Shown: piece by piece, positions 5,937-7,829 of the stretch
How positions within the stretch are numbered: position 1 is the first letter of the stretch
How the letters are laid out: every line of letters starts with the position of its first letter
Origin: Verrucomicrobiia bacterium
Lineage (GTDB): Bacteria > Verrucomicrobiota > Verrucomicrobiia > Opitutales > Opitutaceae
DNA: 7,829 nt
Assembly: GCA_030424825.1 (NCBI GenBank)
Contig: JAUHWE010000194.1
Coordinates: forward strand, 1 to 7,829
Reading direction: 5' to 3'
The notes under the pieces: generated by a model
Seen by the model: the letters and a program-made list of their open reading frames with translations, nothing else
What the model was told of the DNA's origin: nothing
The model's database searches: none
Position numbers and translations under genes: made by a program

Positions 5937-7235
5937 CTAAGGTAGTCGAACGCGTCCGTTTTCGAATACCAGCTTTCCGGATACGAAGGTTTTGGATACT
6001 TTTCCTTTTAGCGTTCGACCGATCCAAGGCGAATTTGATGATTTGCTCTGGAAACTGGAGGATTGGGGTATCCATTCTTCATCGGAATTGAAAAGTATGA
6101 TATCCGCATCGGCACCGATATCCAGAGTTCCCTTGTTGAGATTCAGCAGTTCGGCAGGCCGGTGAGTCAATAGAGACAGTGTGTCGACAAGATTGAGGCG
6201 CTTGCTGTGGTAGAGTTGATTCAAAGTGACGCTTAATGCGGTTTCCAGTCCGATTACTCCGCAGGGAGCGTAGTCAAATTCGACGTCTTTTTCGTAATCG
6301 GTATGGGGTGCGTGGCCACTGGCGATGCAGTCGATCGTGCCGTCTTCGAGTCCTTCAAGAATCGCGAGCCGGTCCTCCTCCGAACGCAAAGGTGGATTCA
6401 TCTTAAAGTTAGTATTGAAATCGCTGATTTCCGAATCCGAAAAACTCATGTGGTGGGGTGTGGCTTCAGCGGAAATATTCACTCCACGCGATTTTGCCCG
6501 ACGAATGATATCGATAGCGTTTTTCGAGCTCACGTGCTGGATGTGAATGCGGGCACCGGTTTTTGCAGATAGAATGACATCCCTCGAGACCATGATGTCC
6601 TCCGCTTCTTTCGGACTGCCTCGAAGACCCAACTTCGTGGATACAAAACCTTCATTCATGACTCCATTGGCGGATAGGGAATAATCTTCGCAATGGTCGA
6701 TGACGGGAATGTTGAACATATTGGCGTACTCGACGGCCCGGCGCATTAGGCCGCTGTTCTGCAAGCATTTTCCCCCTTCGGAAATCGCCACCGCGCCCGC
6801 ATCGCGGAGTGAGCCAGTAGGCGCTAGGCGTTCGCCTTCCAAGCCTACGGTGATACAGCCTGTGGGGAAGACATTTACTACGGCTTCACGGTCTACCGCG
6901 TCTTTAATGTACTGGATCGTGCCGGCTGTGTCAGCAGGCGGGCTCGTGTTGGGCATACAGACGACGCTGGTGAAGCCGCCGGCGGCTGCGGCGCTGGTAC
7001 CCGAGAAAATGGTTTCCTTGTGAGTCTCGCCAGGAACGCGAAAATGTACGTGGAGATCGACAAGCCCCGGAGAAACGACAAGTCCAGAGGCGTCGACTAT
7101 TTCCGCTTTTTCGAGCGATGCCTTGGAGGGGCGGTCCACGATTTTGCCATTTGAGAGAAAAACATCGGAAACCTCGTCTCTTTTGCTTTTCGGGTCAATG
7201 ACACGACCCCCTTTTATCCATGTTACTTGGCTCAT
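5937..7235 (-). CDS. pyrC: Type I dihydroorotase-like protein lacking both Asp metal/catalytic residues
   Basis: Type I dihydroorotase closes carbamoyl aspartate to dihydroorotate, the third step of pyrimidine synthesis. The 432-residue length and overall motif order fit: LVDLHVHFR (58-66) with H62 and H64, CMPNT (93-97), IDHCED with H181, HIQHVSS with H234, EATPHHM (257-263), FKMNPPLR (277-284), GHAPH (307-311) and a C-terminal beta sandwich. The four metal-binding His are kept. However, the usual FTDDG reads ISEGG (151-155), placing Gly154 where B. subtilis Asp151 binds metal. The usual DHAPH reads GHAPH, placing Gly307 where the catalytic metal-bound Asp belongs. Val67 also replaces the common Glu or Asp in HxRxPG. 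It may be inactive, may be a structural partner of ATCase like Pseudomonas PyrC', or may use altered metal chemistry. It lies 28 bases after pyrB, probably in one operon. The start ATG at 7235 has no strong Shine-Dalgarno sequence. Confidence 0.88.
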   Translation of the reverse strand: MSQVTWIKGGRVIDPKSKRDEVSDVFLSNGKIVDRPSKASLEKAEIVDASGLVVSPGLVDLHVHFRVPGETHKETIFSGTSAAAAGGFTSVVCMPNTSPPADTAGTIQYIKDAVDREAVVNVFPTGCITVGLEGERLAPTGSLRDAGAVAISEGGKCLQNSGLMRRAVEYANMFNIPVIDHCEDYSLSANGVMNEGFVSTKLGLRGSPKEAEDIMVSRDVILSAKTGARIHIQHVSSKNAIDIIRRAKSRGVNISAEATPHHMSFSDSEISDFNTNFKMNPPLRSEEDRLAILEGLEDGTIDCIASGHAPHTDYEKDVEFDYAPCGVIGLETALSVTLNQLYHSKRLNLVDTLSLLTHRPAELLNLNKGTLDIGADADIILFNSDEEWIPQSSSFQSKSSNSPWIGRTLKGKVSKTFVSGKLVFENGRVRLP

Positions 7236-7263
7236 CTCGATAGGTTATGTAACAAATATTCCA

Positions 7264-7829
7264 TTACGTTCCGATTAGAGCGTCCGCGTTGCCTCCGGAG
7301 CACAAGTAGAGACAGGCCATGCGAGTAGCCAGTCCGTTGGTGACTTGCTCTAGGATTACGGACTGGGGTGAGTCGGCTAGTTCAGAATCGATTTCAACTC
7401 CGCGATTGATGGGGCCCGGGTGCATGATGACCGCGTTTTCTTTGAGCCAGGAAAGCCGGGTTTTGTTTAGGCCAAACATGCGGGTGTACTCGTTTAAAGA
7501 AGGGAAAGCGGATGCATTCTGCCGTTCGTGCTGTATGCGAAGAAGCATGACCGCATCTTTGTCGGCCAGGGCAGATTTCAAATCGTGCGAAACGGTGACG
7601 CCAAGCTGTTCAAATTCGCGCGGCACGAGGGTGGCGGGGCCAACGAGAGTGACCTCGGCACCTAGTTTAGTCATCGCCCAAATATTTGACCGAGCCACGC
7701 GGCTGTAGAGAATATCCCCGAGTATGGCGATTTTCAGGCCTTTCAATGAACCAAATTTCTCGTGGAGGGTAAAGCAGTCTAGGAGTGCCTGAGTCGGATG
7801 TTCGTGGGCCCCGTCACCCGCGTTGAGGA
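7264..7829 (-). CDS. pyrB: Aspartate carbamoyltransferase catalytic subunit, C-terminal part (cut by window edge)
   Basis: ATCase joins carbamoyl phosphate and aspartate, the second step of pyrimidine synthesis in the cytoplasm. The window holds the last 188 codons of a protein usually about 310 long; the reading frame is open to the right edge. The first residues seen are LNAGDGAHEHPTQALLD, containing the conserved HPTQALLD motif. Next come GDILYSRVARSN, MLLRIQHER, the aspartate-domain YTRMFGLNKTRL, and HPGPINRGVEI, all typical of PyrB. These features separate it from ornithine carbamoyltransferase, which has HPxQxLAD and an HCLP motif. No regulatory pyrI subunit is seen downstream; the next gene is a type I pyrC-like gene. 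In Aquifex, ATCase and type I dihydroorotase form a joint complex, so a similar assembly is plausible here. A TTG inside the gene (7746) is not a start, since conserved sequence continues upstream of it. Confidence 0.96.
   Translation of the reverse strand, partial: LNAGDGAHEHPTQALLDCFTLHEKFGSLKGLKIAILGDILYSRVARSNIWAMTKLGAEVTLVGPATLVPREFEQLGVTVSHDLKSALADKDAVMLLRIQHERQNASAFPSLNEYTRMFGLNKTRLSWLKENAVIMHPGPINRGVEIDSELADSPQSVILEQVTNGLATRMACLYLCSGGNADALIGT

Noticed and set aside
6700..7023. Plus-strand open reading frame of 107 codons inside pyrC
   Set aside because: It is antisense to conserved dihydroorotase motifs; the open frame is explained by codon bias of the real gene.
7744..7746. TTG as start of pyrB
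   Set aside because: Conserved ATCase sequence including HPTQALLD continues upstream to the window edge, so the gene is simply cut off.
1..7829. CRISPR array, tRNA, rRNA, insertion sequence or phage gene
   Set aside because: No direct-repeat arrays, cloverleaf-like sequences, transposase or integrase motifs or terminal inverted repeats were seen by eye.

Overview
The window shows a conserved block of bacterial housekeeping genes. All are on the minus strand except one plus-strand gene of unknown function. The organism is a diderm that makes lipid A (lpxA) and uses the MEP isoprenoid route (dxr). Protein features fit the PVC/Bacteroidota side of the tree, and my best guess is Verrucomicrobiota, possibly Opitutae. 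The reasons are the type I dihydroorotase next to pyrB, the LpxC/FabZ-type motif just before lpxA, and a membrane-anchored unknown with a Gly/Arg-rich tail. This placement rests on remembered family features, not on a search.

Layout from right to left, the direction of minus-strand transcription. At 7829-7264 is the C-terminal part of pyrB (aspartate transcarbamoylase), cut by the window edge. It is followed after 28 bases by pyrC (7235-5937). The two catalyse steps 2 and 3 of de novo pyrimidine synthesis. A plus-strand gene (4850-5905) converges on pyrC with 31 bases between them. It encodes a membrane-anchored, charged, helix-rich protein of unknown function. A 183-base divergent region (4667-4849) separates it from uppS and holds a plausible uppS promoter with a perfect palindrome in its spacer.

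Next comes a tight envelope operon: uppS (4666-3911), cdsA (3889-3053), dxr (3046-1877) and rseP (1877-423). dxr supplies isoprenoid precursors, uppS turns them into the undecaprenyl carrier, cdsA makes CDP-diacylglycerol for phospholipids, and rseP is the intramembrane protease usually linked to envelope stress. Then come a short fragment that reads as the C-terminal end of FabZ or of an LpxC/FabZ fusion (about 396-210, apparently frameshifted), and the start of lpxA (208 to the left edge).

No new multi-gene system, mobile element, CRISPR array or RNA gene was seen. The two observations most worth checking are these. (1) The dihydroorotase has glycine at both positions where the family has aspartate metal or catalytic residues, although all four metal-binding histidines are kept. 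(2) A fabZ 3' remnant lies between rseP and lpxA, which suggests deletion of an ancestral lpxC/fabZ gene or an assembly error.
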